Shown here in pieces: positions 45,467-55,565 of a DNA stretch of 64,000 nucleotides. The notes under the pieces were generated by a model that saw nothing but the letters and a program-made list of their open reading frames with translations, was not told the origin of the DNA and did not search any database. Source of the DNA: Sulfidibacter corallicola (GTDB taxonomy: Bacteria; Acidobacteriota; Holophagae; Acanthopleuribacterales; Acanthopleuribacteraceae); the NCBI RefSeq assembly GCF_017498545.1, contig NZ_CP071793.1:9790256-9854255 (forward strand), in the 5' to 3' direction. The translations under genes were made by a program, and so were the position numbers. The first letter of the stretch is position 1. Each line of letters starts with the position of its first letter.

Positions 45467-46765
45467 TCACAGTTGGGGCGTGGCGATTCGGGGCAATTCC
45501 AGCAACCGTCCCTCCAGCATGACGCCCTCGATGTTTCGCAGCGCGTCCAGGTCTTCGAGAGGGTTGGCACCCAACAAGAGCAGATCGGCCCGTCGTCCTT
45601 CGCGAACCTGGCCAAATTCCTCGCCCTTCCGCAAGGCCCGTGCGGCGTGCCAGGTGGCCGCCATCAAGACGTCTTCGTTGCTGAAGCCCAGCGATTTGAA
45701 GTGTTTCATTTCATCCAGCATCGAGGTACCCGGCGCGATGAAGGGTCCGGCGCTGGCACTGACGAGGAACGCCACCTTCTCCTCGTGCAGGATTCGGCAC
45801 AGGCGCCGATAGTCGGCCACCCGTTTCTCGAAGGCGGCTCGCTTGGCCAGGAAGTCCTCACCGCCCTTGCGCGCCTTCTCCGTGTATTCTTGCTGGTAGG
45901 CCGTCCAGTCCGCTTGGACCTGGGGCGGCAAGCCCGTGAGCGGCCTTTGTTTGGCGAAATCTTCCCCGCGCATCATCGGGATGTGGATCAGGTAGAAGTC
46001 CAAGGTCGGGCAAAAAAACACTTGGTTCTCCCGCATGCGTCGCGCCAATTTACGAACCCCTTGCTCGCCCTCCTTTTCGAGCAGCGTATCGAGGGTCAGG
46101 GGATGCTCGACGGTGCGTTGACCCAGGGCCACGGTTCGGTGAGGACCGACTTCCGGCATGATGTGCCCGGTGACATCGAGGCCGAGCTTTCGCGTCGTTT
46201 CCATCAGGGACCGGTATTGTTCGAACTCGATACCCGAAAGCACTTTCAGGAAATCGTACCCGGCACGGGCGTAACGCTCTGCCAGAACGTCGAGATCGGC
46301 GGTTGCCGCCTGATCGCGGTGGAACGGCGGAGCCGCCAGCACCAGATGGGGCCCCAAACGCTCGCCGCCGAGTACCTCCGCACGCCACGCCAACTGACGC
46401 GGATGCCCGCGCATCGATCGCACGGTGGTCACTCCGGCGGCAAGGCAACGAGCGAAATAGTCGTCGAGGTCCCAACTCTCTGCGCTGCCGTTGGGCAGGT
46501 GGGCGTGCATGTCCACCAATCCCGGCATCAACACCTTGCCACTTCCCTCGATGACGCGCGCACCCGTGTTCGTTCGATTCGGGTCGTGCGGCACCATCGC
46601 ACGAATGCGACCGCCTTCGACGATCACGTCCATGCCCGCATTCAAACCCGTGCCGTCCATGGGAAGGACGTCGACATTTCGAAACAGAACGGGATTCGCG
46701 ACCACCGTGGGAGAACCCGCCTCCATCGCGCACCACAAACCGATCAACACAAAAAATCCAAACAT
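45467..46765 (-). CDS. Secreted amidohydrolase-superfamily protein, altered metal site
   Basis: 432 aa from ATG 46765, placed by GGGAGA eight bases upstream; it then begins with a signal peptide (MFGFFVLIGLWCAMEAG). The amidohydrolase pattern (imidazolonepropionase/prolidase-like) is visible: VLMPGLVDMHAHLPNG (the His-x-His metal pair), FLKVLSG (Lys position), VTGHIMPE and RTVEHPL (single His ligands) and a C-terminal RADLLLLGANPLEDLDAL. The Asp expected in the last strand (GTDAG in relatives) is replaced: FLVSASAGP. Activity may be lost or changed. The substrate is unknown. Confidence 0.8.
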   Translation of the reverse strand: MFGFFVLIGLWCAMEAGSPTVVANPVLFRNVDVLPMDGTGLNAGMDVIVEGGRIRAMVPHDPNRTNTGARVIEGSGKVLMPGLVDMHAHLPNGSAESWDLDDYFARCLAAGVTTVRSMRGHPRQLAWRAEVLGGERLGPHLVLAAPPFHRDQAATADLDVLAERYARAGYDFLKVLSGIEFEQYRSLMETTRKLGLDVTGHIMPEVGPHRTVALGQRTVEHPLTLDTLLEKEGEQGVRKLARRMRENQVFFCPTLDFYLIHIPMMRGEDFAKQRPLTGLPPQVQADWTAYQQEYTEKARKGGEDFLAKRAAFEKRVADYRRLCRILHEEKVAFLVSASAGPFIAPGTSMLDEMKHFKSLGFSNEDVLMAATWHAARALRKGEEFGQVREGRRADLLLLGANPLEDLDALRNIEGVMLEGRLLELPRIATPQL

Positions 46766-48434
46766 TACCAATTCTCCCGTTAACATTATTTTTTTCAAAT
46801 CTCGAACCAGGCCCCGGTGTTGTGGCAAAACACAGAAAACCCCATGGCCTGCCGTCAGGGGCCTTCGGGGACGCGCCCAAGGGTCCCCCGCCCTCCCCCT
46901 TTTGCCCGTCTCCTCCGTCCCACGATCGATCTCGAAGCCCGCACGCGGTCGATCCAGAACGCGTCGCACGGCCGAAGCGTTTGCGGCGCACCAGGACGCA
47001 GGGTGAAAACGGCTCGCGATCACGGGTTCATCCAAGAGCGACTTCCGCCATGGTAGAAGGACCGATGGGTGCGGTAGGCCAAGGATTTGTGTGCGAATGC
47101 CGGCATTTATTTAGGAAATGTCATGGTTTTTTGAAGGGGTCGAGCCGACCGCTCGCCGGCATGGTCCCCAAGCGAAGCCCCGAGCCCCGGGTTGGAAGGG
47201 ATCGGAACCAACTCGCCAGGTCCCACCAGATCCCCGACGAAACGAAAAGAAGGGAAGCCGCCCGAATTCAAGAACCAACGAAAGAGAGGAAAATACACGA
47301 TCAGGCGTCAAAGAAAAAGCGAGAAAGGCGCATTTTATTATTCCAATTTAGTGATTTATGTTATCGTTAACATAAATCATTTCCCACATCTCATCAAAAA
47401 CCATATCCAAAATGTATTATTTCCAGTATTTACACCATATTTTCGAGCAAACATCGCGAGTGATAGCGGTCACATCATTTTTTTCCGCTTTCTTCTTTAA
47501 TCAACCCACGACGCGTTACCGCGGATTCGCCTTTCTTATCACCTTCATCACCTTCTTCATTCGATTCGGCGATTTTTTCCACTTCCTCGGTTTCGCTCAT
47601 TGTCCACGTTTCCATTCGGCAGATCCATCTACGTCAAGTCAGGTTCATCGCTCGCGTTTGCCTCGCCTCATCCTCTCGTGGAGGCGGGGGCTCCGATGTC
47701 CGGTTTCCTCCCTCGGATCAGGGCTGCCACCGAATTCACTGCGCCCTTCAAAATGCCAACCCCCCACATCTAGATGTCTTGTCGCCTTCACCGGTCTTCG
47801 CTCGTGCCCGGTGGGCCGAAGCGGCATTGGTACCGCTTCGTTCGATCGATGATCTAGAGTCATGTTCTACCCGCGTTGTCCGTGTCCCGTCGGACACGGT
47901 TCCATCCCCTTACCCCAGGATGGGCCGACCGATTGGGCACGCGAACGGGTTTCGGGATATCCATTTCGCTTCTCGACAAGTTGCTTGCACCCGAAATTCG
48001 TTCATCGACAGACATGGCCCCGAGTGGCGAATCGCTCCCCAGGGCGCGCCGTTCAACCCACTTTCGTTTCCATGAAGGAGACGAGCCAGCCGGGTGGTGA
48101 TTCGGGCCCGATGCCCGACCCCGCCCCAACCACGGACGACAGGAAACCTCCGAACCGACTTGCCCGGTAGCCCCGCGCTCGGCGAGCGAGTATCACCCCT
48201 GCCTGCACCGAGGTTTCCCGCGCACGTCCCGCAGCAACCCACCGGCTATAACCTCAAATCCTTCTTCGGGTCCGCCCTGCCCGGGCGGTCGAGGCCGGTG
48301 TTTGCCCAAAAACGGCGACGGATACCCACAGGAGCCCCGCAGATCCCACAGGATCTCCTGCCGCGTCGAGCGATTGAGGAACACGAACAAGTCGAAGGAT
48401 TTGCACAAGTGACTCGTAGTTGAGGAGAGATACG
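46766..48434. other. Long divergent intergenic region without a recognised gene
   Basis: About 1.67 kb. Several short frames exist on both strands, but none has a start signal, domain or internal consistency. The stretch 47300-47620 is AT-rich like the one at 14.5 kb. None of the repeat families described here was found. The ribosome binding site of the next gene (GAGGAGAGA) is at its right end. Confidence 0.5.
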
Positions 48435-51400
48435 ATGACCACCCAGCTTTCCGGTGCCCCATCCCGGGCCTTCCGGAAAAACCAACGGCAACCAGAAGGA
48501 CCTGGCCAGAGGAGGCAACAAGGTCTGCAAACCGGTGCCACCCCCTTTAAATTTGTTTTGATGACTTGGATGATTTTCGGGTTCTGCACCATGGCCCTGG
48601 CCGATTTCGGCATCCGTGCGACCAGTCCCACCAGCGGCGTCATCTTCTTTCAAGATCAGGGCTGGACGGGCTCTTGGAATTACATCTGTTTGGGCGATAA
48701 CTGTGTATCCGGCTCACTGGTCGACGGTTATTGGGAACGCCCGATTGCCAACCTGGCCAGCGGCAACACCTATCAAATCCAGCTCAAGGTTCAAGACAAC
48801 GCCAGCGGGCAGTACATCTCGCCCATGGAACCAGTCACGTTCGAATTCGGCGCGACCCCCAACGAGCCGCCTACCGTCACCGTGGTTCCGCCCTCCGGCG
48901 CGGTGACTGCGGGCGAATCCTTCACGGTGACCGCAAACGCTTCCGACAGTGACGGTTCGGTTGCCTCGGTCAGGCTGTACGCAACCCCGCCCAACGGTAG
49001 CGAAATCGACCTGGGAAGCGACACGGCGGCACCCTACTCCTGGACGATCGACAACGCGCAAGCCGGCACCTACCAGCTCCGCGCGGTCGCCACCGACGAC
49101 GACGGCGCCACGGGCGAGGACACGGCTTCCGTGACCGTCAACGGGACGGGCAACAATCCCCCCACGGTCAGCATCGACGACATCTCCGGCAGCTTGGAAG
49201 TGGGCGGCACCATGACCGTCACGGCCTCCGCCGCCGATTCCGACGGCAAGGTCGCCTCCGCGGAACTGTTCTACACCGAGCCGGGCAGCGGTAAAACGAG
49301 TGCCGGCTCGCTGGTCGACACCCCCTTCACCTGGACCCTGTCGAGCCTGGTCGAAGGCGCCTACGCGCTACGCGTGGTGGCCACCGACGACGAAGGCGCC
49401 GTCGCCGAAGCACGCGACACCGTCGTCGTGGAAGGACCCGACGTCCCACCCACCGACGATTTCGGCGTGGAAACCCTGAACGCGAACACGGCACGCTACT
49501 GGTTCAAGGCCCAACCGGAGTGGCCCACCTCGGGCACCTTCTACAACTGTAAGGACCTGGAAAACGACTGTTACCCGGCCGAACTGAACAACGGTCGCTG
49601 GGAACGGGTGCACACCAACCTGACTCGAGGTCAAACCTACACCGCACAACTGAAGGTTCCCGGCATGAGCGCCGACGATTTCCCCCGCTACACCTTCACC
49701 TTCGGCGGCACCGGCGGCGACGGCGGCGACGGTGGTGACGGCGGTGATGGCGGCGATGGTGGTGACGGCGGCGATGGCGGCGACGGCGATCCCAATTTCG
49801 ACCACCTGGATTGGACCTCCAACTCCCAGACCAATCACAATGTCGGTCCCCCGCCGCGCGCCAATCCTCCGGCCGCCCTGCGGACCCCGATCAACGGCGC
49901 CGCGCCCACCTCCCACGGTTTCGCGTTCGATCTCGCGGGCGACCAACTGACTTGGCGCTGGGGTCCCCAAATCATCAAGGCCCCGGGCGACGCCAACCTG
50001 GAATGCTGGTGTTCCGATGACGACAACGCGACGTTCAAAGGCATCAAGGTCGTGAACGGCCAAGCCACGATTCCATGCTCCGGGGAATACACCTACTTCT
50101 TCCGCTTCGAGCACCCCACGCATTCGCTGAACAACAATCCGGCGCACCGCTGGCTCTGGACGGGTCTCTTCACCACCGAGGGCCAACGCGTGGATCCGCA
50201 CAACTACCCCTCCTTCACGGACGGGTCCGCCAACTGGATGCGTTTCCGCCACCCGGTATCCCATGACGGAACGACCGCGGCCATCCTCGACGCCCAGCAC
50301 AACAACGACCTGCTGCGCAACCTCGACCGATACACCATCTGGGTCGATGACGAGCCCGGCAACGTGCAGTTGCGCTGGCAGATCGACGGCAGCGTGCTGC
50401 GGGTCGAATCCATGCGCAACACGGCAGGCGGCCCCAACGGCCAGCAGTTCTTCGCCCTGACCCAGAATCCCGGGTTCGACGGCGCGTACAGCTACGGCCA
50501 GGTCATCGCCTTCGAAGTCACCGCCGTCGCCGGCACCACCGGCGCCCAGACCTACAACGACTTCTCCTACTACACCGTGGGTCTCGGCTGGGGCAACTTC
50601 GGCGACCCGCGCCTGAATCCGGCCGGCAAGGCCTCCACCACCATGGTGCTCTCCGATGCCGGTGCCTATTCCGACCTGGAATACAACGCCATCTTCACCC
50701 AACCCTTCACCACGATCCACACCGAGGATCAGGTCGACGACTTCATCCTGGGCCACCACCTCTTCCACGGCATCGATCCCAACAAGCAGGGCTCGACCGA
50801 TTTCGACGAAGTCAAGATCGGCGAATTCTCCTGCGGCGGCTGCCACTTCCGCGACGGCCGCGGTTCGGAACTCGTGGATACGCCCAACGGCCAACGCCTG
50901 CCGCCGCCCACGTTCGGCGTCAAGCTCCTGGAGATGATCGAGGGGCGCGAGGCCGGTTTCTCCTGGGACGGCTCGGCACCCACGGTCGCCCAACAGGTGC
51001 GTAACGCGCTGGTGAACGACCACAAAGTGGATCCGGACAAATTGCCCGGTCGCGTGCTGGAACTGATGACCACCTACACCGAACTGTTGACCGTACCCGC
51101 CCGTGACCCGGGCAGCTACGACCGTCCCGGCGTGGCCGAAGGCGATGTGTTGTTCAACGAAATCGGCTGCGGTGACTGCCACACGCCGGTGCAACGGACC
51201 CGCGGCGATGCGCCGACCCACCTGCGCAACCTGACCATCCGTCCCTACACCGACATGAAGACGTGGGACCTGGGCAAGGGCGACTTCCGCACCCCGCCGC
51301 TGTGGGGCCTGGGTCACAACATCCGCATGCTCGAGAAGAACGGTCGCGCGTTGTTGTTCCTGCACGACGCCAGTGCCTCCTCCGTCGCCGGAGCGATTCA

Positions 51401-51497
51401 GCAACACGGCGGCCAGGGCGCGGTGGTTCGCGACAACTTCAACAACCTGAGCGCCACCGAAAAGCAGAACCTGATCAATTTCGTGAGGTCGCTCTGA
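48435..51497 (+). CDS. Secreted di-haem oxidoreductase-like cytochrome with Ig-like domains
   Basis: 1020 aa from ATG 48435 after GGAGAGA. A hydrophobic signal segment (FKFVLMTWMIFGFCTMALA) sits unusually far in, near residues 37-55. Repeated Ig-like sandwiches (NEPPTVTVVPPSGAVTAGESFTV, NNPPTVSIDDISG) follow, then a pure Gly-Asp linker (GGDGGDGG, about 422-452), a beta-rich central domain, and a C-terminal cytochrome c part with two haem sites: CGGCH (Cys800) and CGDCH (Cys912). The spacing and FRTPPLWGLGHN match the DUF1111/DHOR thiol-oxidoreductase-like family of periplasmic di-haem proteins. The function is electron transfer or peroxide reduction; the partner is unknown. The linker likely separates surface domains. 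Confidence 0.88.
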   Translation: MTTQLSGAPSRAFRKNQRQPEGPGQRRQQGLQTGATPFKFVLMTWMIFGFCTMALADFGIRATSPTSGVIFFQDQGWTGSWNYICLGDNCVSGSLVDGYWERPIANLASGNTYQIQLKVQDNASGQYISPMEPVTFEFGATPNEPPTVTVVPPSGAVTAGESFTVTANASDSDGSVASVRLYATPPNGSEIDLGSDTAAPYSWTIDNAQAGTYQLRAVATDDDGATGEDTASVTVNGTGNNPPTVSIDDISGSLEVGGTMTVTASAADSDGKVASAELFYTEPGSGKTSAGSLVDTPFTWTLSSLVEGAYALRVVATDDEGAVAEARDTVVVEGPDVPPTDDFGVETLNANTARYWFKAQPEWPTSGTFYNCKDLENDCYPAELNNGRWERVHTNLTRGQTYTAQLKVPGMSADDFPRYTFTFGGTGGDGGDGGDGGDGGDGGDGGDGGDGDPNFDHLDWTSNSQTNHNVGPPPRANPPAALRTPINGAAPTSHGFAFDLAGDQLTWRWGPQIIKAPGDANLECWCSDDDNATFKGIKVVNGQATIPCSGEYTYFFRFEHPTHSLNNNPAHRWLWTGLFTTEGQRVDPHNYPSFTDGSANWMRFRHPVSHDGTTAAILDAQHNNDLLRNLDRYTIWVDDEPGNVQLRWQIDGSVLRVESMRNTAGGPNGQQFFALTQNPGFDGAYSYGQVIAFEVTAVAGTTGAQTYNDFSYYTVGLGWGNFGDPRLNPAGKASTTMVLSDAGAYSDLEYNAIFTQPFTTIHTEDQVDDFILGHHLFHGIDPNKQGSTDFDEVKIGEFSCGGCHFRDGRGSELVDTPNGQRLPPPTFGVKLLEMIEGREAGFSWDGSAPTVAQQVRNALVNDHKVDPDKLPGRVLELMTTYTELLTVPARDPGSYDRPGVAEGDVLFNEIGCGDCHTPVQRTRGDAPTHLRNLTIRPYTDMKTWDLGKGDFRTPPLWGLGHNIRMLEKNGRALLFLHDASASSVAGAIQQHGGQGAVVRDNFNNLSATEKQNLINFVRSL

Positions 51498-51686
51498 TTC
51501 GACGCCCATCCCACGTCGGGGGATCTTCCAACGCGGAGAGACGCCGATTGGATGGGCCCACACCCGAAAACATCGCCCGGATCCCGAGGGGCACCTCTTC
51601 CCCGTCGGTCCAGGATCCGGGCACCCACTTCCTCTCGTGCAACATCACCCCTTGAAGCGTTGCATGTCACTCCAAGGCCTGGGCAC

Positions 51687-51726
51687 GGCTCGGGCGACTC
51701 CGTGAAGTTCGCCCGAGCCATTTTTT
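51687..51726 (+). terminator. Rho-independent terminator
   Basis: Perfect 11-bp stem GGCTCGGGCGA/TCGCCCGAGCC with an 11-nt loop, followed by ATTTTTT. It lies 190 bp after the di-haem protein stop. Confidence 0.85.
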
Positions 51727-52084
51727 GCCGAAGCCCTTCTTTGCGCCTGACCCAATCCCAGTCTCCTTCATTGCGCGGCAACGGCGTCGCGTGATTTCTC
51801 CAGACCTTTGGCCTGGCTCGACGAGTCGCAAGACCCGCGCGAGTCGGGCATTTTTTTGTTTGGTGGAGGGCATGTCTCCGGTGACGCGGGTGACTAACTC
51901 GGAGGTGTCGCGCACGACCAGGCTCGGTTCTGGAGCCGAGGAACTTTTTCACCACAGAGTCGTTGCCCAGGCCGGGGCCTGGGTTTCAGGTCAGAAACTA
52001 ATCGAAGCGAATCGCATAGGTGTGCCCGCATCTACGAAAGGGGCGTCGTGCACGGCCGGTATGGCCCGGTAGGTGCGCCGGCCT

Positions 52085-52140
52085 TACCGGCCCTGCCATA
52101 CCGGCCCTGCCATACCGGCCGTGCCATACCGGCCGTGCCC
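52085..52140 (+). repeat. Four tandem copies of a 14-bp unit
   Basis: TACCGGCCCTGCCA twice, then TACCGGCCGTGCCA and TACCGGCCGTGCCC. The core TACCGGCCCTGC also forms one arm of the long hairpin at 62652-62698. Confidence 0.85.
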
Positions 52141-52169
52141 GCCGCACATTTTGAAGCCGGCTGTTTTAA

Positions 52170-52265
52170 TCGCGCCGACCCTCGAAAATAGGTTGGAACT
52201 CCTCGCCTGGATTACTTCGACTAGTTCATCCGGCGGGCTTACCGCCCCTGATGCCCCTACCTGGC
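52170..52265 (+). repeat. REP-like dispersed repeat, copy 3
   Basis: cgcgccgaccctcgaaaatag...ggaactcctcgcctggattacttcga...ttcatccggcgggcttaccgccc closely parallels 63535-63612 and, in reverse, 9070-9150. A hairpin GGGC-TTACC-GCCC is inside. Confidence 0.65.
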
Positions 52266-52570
52266 ACGACGAATCTCTCCGCATTCGGGCGCTCCAAACG
52301 CAGCTTGTTCCAACAGATATTTTTAGCGTTACCTTCGAGCTTTACAGAGTTTGTTACATAATGAGGTCACGGAGCCCACCGAGAGGGAGCCGAACTCAGC
52401 CACCCAATGTTCTCCCAGGACGGCTGCTCGGACCCCAGGACCAGGAAGAGCGCATTCTATCGAATAAAAACCAAAATGCCGTGGCCGCCACCGACCTAAA
52501 TTCATTGGTTGAACTTCCCTATCCGATCCTTCAGACATAACGCAAAGCCACCACTGGCAGGAGTCCATTC

Positions 52571-54562
52571 GTGCTCACCAACGCCATTTGCTTGCTTTCC
52601 CTTTATCTGATGTGGCAAATCGACCCGCTCAAACAAGACCCCCACGGCGAGCCACCCATCCAAAACGAGCTTTCGTTGGAAGACCTGCTGGAGCTGCGTG
52701 TGTCGGTCGCCTCCATCGAAGCGGAAGGCATCCTGGAAACCCCGGCGGTGGTCTCGCGCTACGAGGCCGAAGACATGCGCCGAATCGGTCTCACCACCCT
52801 GCGCGAAATGCTGTCCCTGATTCCCGGCCTGGTTCCGATCGACACCGAAATCGGCACCACCTCCCTGATGCTTCGCGGATTGGCCGAGTTCTTCAACCAG
52901 AAGATCCTGTTCCTCCTGAACGGGGTTCCCTACTGGCAACCCAGCCACGGAGACAACCCACTGTGGGGGATCCCGCTCGAGGCAGTCAGCCACGTGGAGG
53001 TCATTCGGGGGCCGGGTGCCGTGCTGTACGGCACCAACGCCACGGCCGGTGTGGTCAATATCGTGTTGGAAGAGATCGACGGCGGCCGGGCGAGCGCGAC
53101 CCTGGGTAGCCACGCCCAACGAGAGCTGGGGTTCGCCTACGGCGGGGTGCCGCGCAGCCTGTCACAGACGAGGTACACCGTGGCGGGATCCTGGCGCGAC
53201 GAAAAGGGCTATGCCGGCTTGTTCGAGAATCGGCCTCCTCCGCCCTTTTTCCCACCTGGATCCCCGTCGCGCGGAACCCTCGAGCGTTTTCACCATGCCA
53301 AATCGCTGCTGGCCCGCATGCAGATCGGCCGGACCGACTTCCTCGCCCACGCCTTCACCTCCTCCTCCAGTGGCCTTGCCGGTCCGGCCACGCCGATCAA
53401 TCGTGCGGAGCTCCAATACGAGGGTTACCTGCTTCACGTCGCGCATCGCTGGTCGCGCACCACGTACGATCTGACGCTTTTCGGCGACTACAACAACTTT
53501 TTCCTGAAGATCCCCACCGACAATCTGATCGACGGCCGCTACCACGCCATCCAGGAGTTCTCGAACGACGGGAGAGACAACGCCCGTGGCCGGCTCGGCG
53601 CCCAGGTCAACCTGAACCTGAACGACTCGCTCGACTGGTTCAGCGGTATCGACTACGAACACCGGGAATCGGGCGAATACGGCAACACCCCCGCCGATCC
53701 GGCCCGGGATCGATTGGTCACCATGACGCCGCAACACCATGACGAACTCGCGCTCTACTCGCAACTGGACTGGAACACGGAACGTTGGCGGTTGGTGGTG
53801 GGCGCCCGCGCCACCCATCACGAGCGCATCGGCTGGAGAACCCAGCCGCGCATGGCCCTGATTTACCGGCCGACCACCGTGCACTCGTTCAAACTGCTCT
53901 ACGGCGAGGGGTTCAACACGCCGAATTTCGTGCAAACCTCGCTCGTCATTCCCAACGTCGTTCTGGGCAACCCCGACCTGGTTCCGGAAACCGTGGCGAC
54001 CTTCGACCTGGCCTATACCTACGCCACCTCCCATGCGCTCTTCGTGGCCAACATCTACCGATTCGAGGGCAGCGATTTCATCGTGCGTACGCCGCTGCCC
54101 GATCGAAGAGAGAGCATGTACCTCAACGCGCGGTCCTTCCACCGTACGGGCGGCGAGCTGGATTTCCAGTTCTCCTACCGAAAGTTCAAGACGATGGCGA
54201 GCGCAGCGTACAACGATGCCGGCAACCGCGAACTCGCCGACGACCCGACCGCCCTGTTCTCGCCACGATGGAACGGCTCGCTCGGCGTTCGCTATCGGCT
54301 GGGAGAACGCCATCACCTGGGCCTGTCCGCCCGGTACGTGGGCCCACAGGACACCGCATCGGACTACACCCTGGTCCATGCCGCCTACAGTTTCAGCTAT
54401 CGGGGCTTTCACACGTCTCTCGTGGGCGGCAACCTGCTGGACCAAACGCCGCTGCACGCCGATATCGCCAATCAGGCCCGCGACCGCCTCAGCCCGAACG
54501 GCGACCCCTCCCCGTTCGGTCGCATCTCGTTCCGCATCGTGCTCGACGCGTTCGGTCGTTGA
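52571..54562 (+). CDS. TonB-dependent receptor (SLEDLL-type N-terminus)
   Basis: 663 aa from GTG 52571 with AGGAG seven bases upstream. The N-terminal segment is short and only weakly signal-like (LTNAICLLSLYLMW), followed by ELSLEDLLELRVSVASIEAEGILETPAVVSRYEAEDM, which replaces a classical TonB box. The plug contains VSHVEVIRGPGAVLYGTNATAGVVNIVLEE. Barrel strands run to FGRISFRIVLDAFGR; the terminal residue is Arg rather than Phe, which is unusual. The ligand is unknown and no transport genes are adjacent. Confidence 0.9.
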   Translation: MLTNAICLLSLYLMWQIDPLKQDPHGEPPIQNELSLEDLLELRVSVASIEAEGILETPAVVSRYEAEDMRRIGLTTLREMLSLIPGLVPIDTEIGTTSLMLRGLAEFFNQKILFLLNGVPYWQPSHGDNPLWGIPLEAVSHVEVIRGPGAVLYGTNATAGVVNIVLEEIDGGRASATLGSHAQRELGFAYGGVPRSLSQTRYTVAGSWRDEKGYAGLFENRPPPPFFPPGSPSRGTLERFHHAKSLLARMQIGRTDFLAHAFTSSSSGLAGPATPINRAELQYEGYLLHVAHRWSRTTYDLTLFGDYNNFFLKIPTDNLIDGRYHAIQEFSNDGRDNARGRLGAQVNLNLNDSLDWFSGIDYEHRESGEYGNTPADPARDRLVTMTPQHHDELALYSQLDWNTERWRLVVGARATHHERIGWRTQPRMALIYRPTTVHSFKLLYGEGFNTPNFVQTSLVIPNVVLGNPDLVPETVATFDLAYTYATSHALFVANIYRFEGSDFIVRTPLPDRRESMYLNARSFHRTGGELDFQFSYRKFKTMASAAYNDAGNRELADDPTALFSPRWNGSLGVRYRLGERHHLGLSARYVGPQDTASDYTLVHAAYSFSYRGFHTSLVGGNLLDQTPLHADIANQARDRLSPNGDPSPFGRISFRIVLDAFGR

Positions 54563-54616
54563 TGCAGGCCGCGACTCGGCAGGGCAGGGCCGCTCCTTTT
54601 GCGGCCGACTCGTCTG

Positions 54617-55066
54617 CTGTGGTGGGTGTCGTCTCGGGTTTTCGATTTCTTCGAGCTGTCTCGCTTCGATTGGTTGAGCAGGCTGCTCAACCTACAGACA
54701 TTACACCACTTATGTTCGTTCAGGGACTTCAGAACTGGGCTTTTCGATGATGTTTTGGTCGGATCGAGGCCATGCCTTTACCGGTCAACATTTCAGGTTC
54801 AGGTTCAGGTTCGCATCTGCGATTCCATCCAACTTTGGTCGGACATTTTGCGGTGGTGGGTGTCGTCTCGGGTTTTCGATTTCTTCGAGCTGTTTCGCTT
54901 CGATTGGTTGAGCAGGCTGCTCAACCTACAGGTATTACACCACTTATGTTCATTCGGGGACTTCAGAACCGGGTTCTTCGATGGTGATTCGGTCCAATCG
55001 CGGCCATGCCTTCCCCGGTCAGCGTTTCGGGTTCAGGGTCGTACCTGCGATTCTATCCACCCTTGG
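54617..55066. repeat. Direct repeat, two units 234 bp apart, with perfect hairpins
   Basis: Both units begin ggtgggtgtcgtctcgggtt and run about 215 bp with roughly 85-90% identity. Each carries GGTTGAGCA-GGC-TGCTCAACC (54672-54692 and 54906-54926) followed by tac, the same flank style as the REP-like family. Confidence 0.85.
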
Positions 55067-55452
55067 TCAGTGAATAAGCTTGGACAAAATCCGGACACGG
55101 GAGATTTTTGCGGTTCGTCAGCGGGCCAAATTCCGATGCAAACAAAGTTGTCAAGTTTGTTTTTTGTGACGTAGATCTCATAATACACCTTCAATCTATC
55201 CGGTATCGAGGTCTCAATGAAAGGAAAACCACGGTCGAATACACCGCTTCGACGCAAATAACTTTGGCTTCCTCAATGATTTATCGACCGGATGGTGGCA
55301 CCGGGCGATCCAGGTTCAATGGTCTGTCTGCCTTCATCAGAATGTCATCACTTGGAAAAAACATAGACAACATCTTGACAGAACCAGTCAACCGTCGTAA
55401 TTTGAGCATCGAGTTCAACGACACAACTTTTCGGCACGCGTGCACCGACCAT

Positions 55453-55481
55453 GGAAACCATCCCTGACGAAGATGGTTTCC
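55453..55481. promoter_or_regulatory. Inverted repeat upstream of the fasciclin gene
   Basis: GGAAACCATC/GATGGTTTCC, a perfect 10-bp stem with a 9-nt spacer, about 85 bp before the start codon. It could be an operator or an mRNA leader hairpin; no T-run follows. Confidence 0.45.
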
Positions 55482-55565
55482 CGGCTCTCTTTGACTTGAT
55501 CTTGGCGAGGCTACACTCTCAATCACTTCGCCCTGTCGTTACAGGGCACCGAAAGGAGCGTACTC

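Larger units (their letters stand above)
51498..52570. other. Intergenic region with terminator and repeats
   Basis: About 1.07 kb. It holds a strong terminator (51687-51726), a weaker hairpin CCCG/CGGG with a T7 run (51834-51857), four 14-bp tandem units (52085-52140) and a REP-like repeat (52170-52265). No credible gene. Confidence 0.6.
54563..55565. other. Intergenic region with a 234-bp tandem repeat
   Basis: About 1 kb without a credible gene. It contains two repeat units (54617-55066), a GGCCGC/GCGGCC hairpin right after the receptor (54588-54606) and a 10-bp inverted repeat (55453-55481) before the fasciclin gene. Confidence 0.6.

Noticed and set aside
52085..52140. Short tandem units as a CRISPR array
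   Set aside because: The 14-bp units are directly adjacent with no spacers and no cas gene is near.
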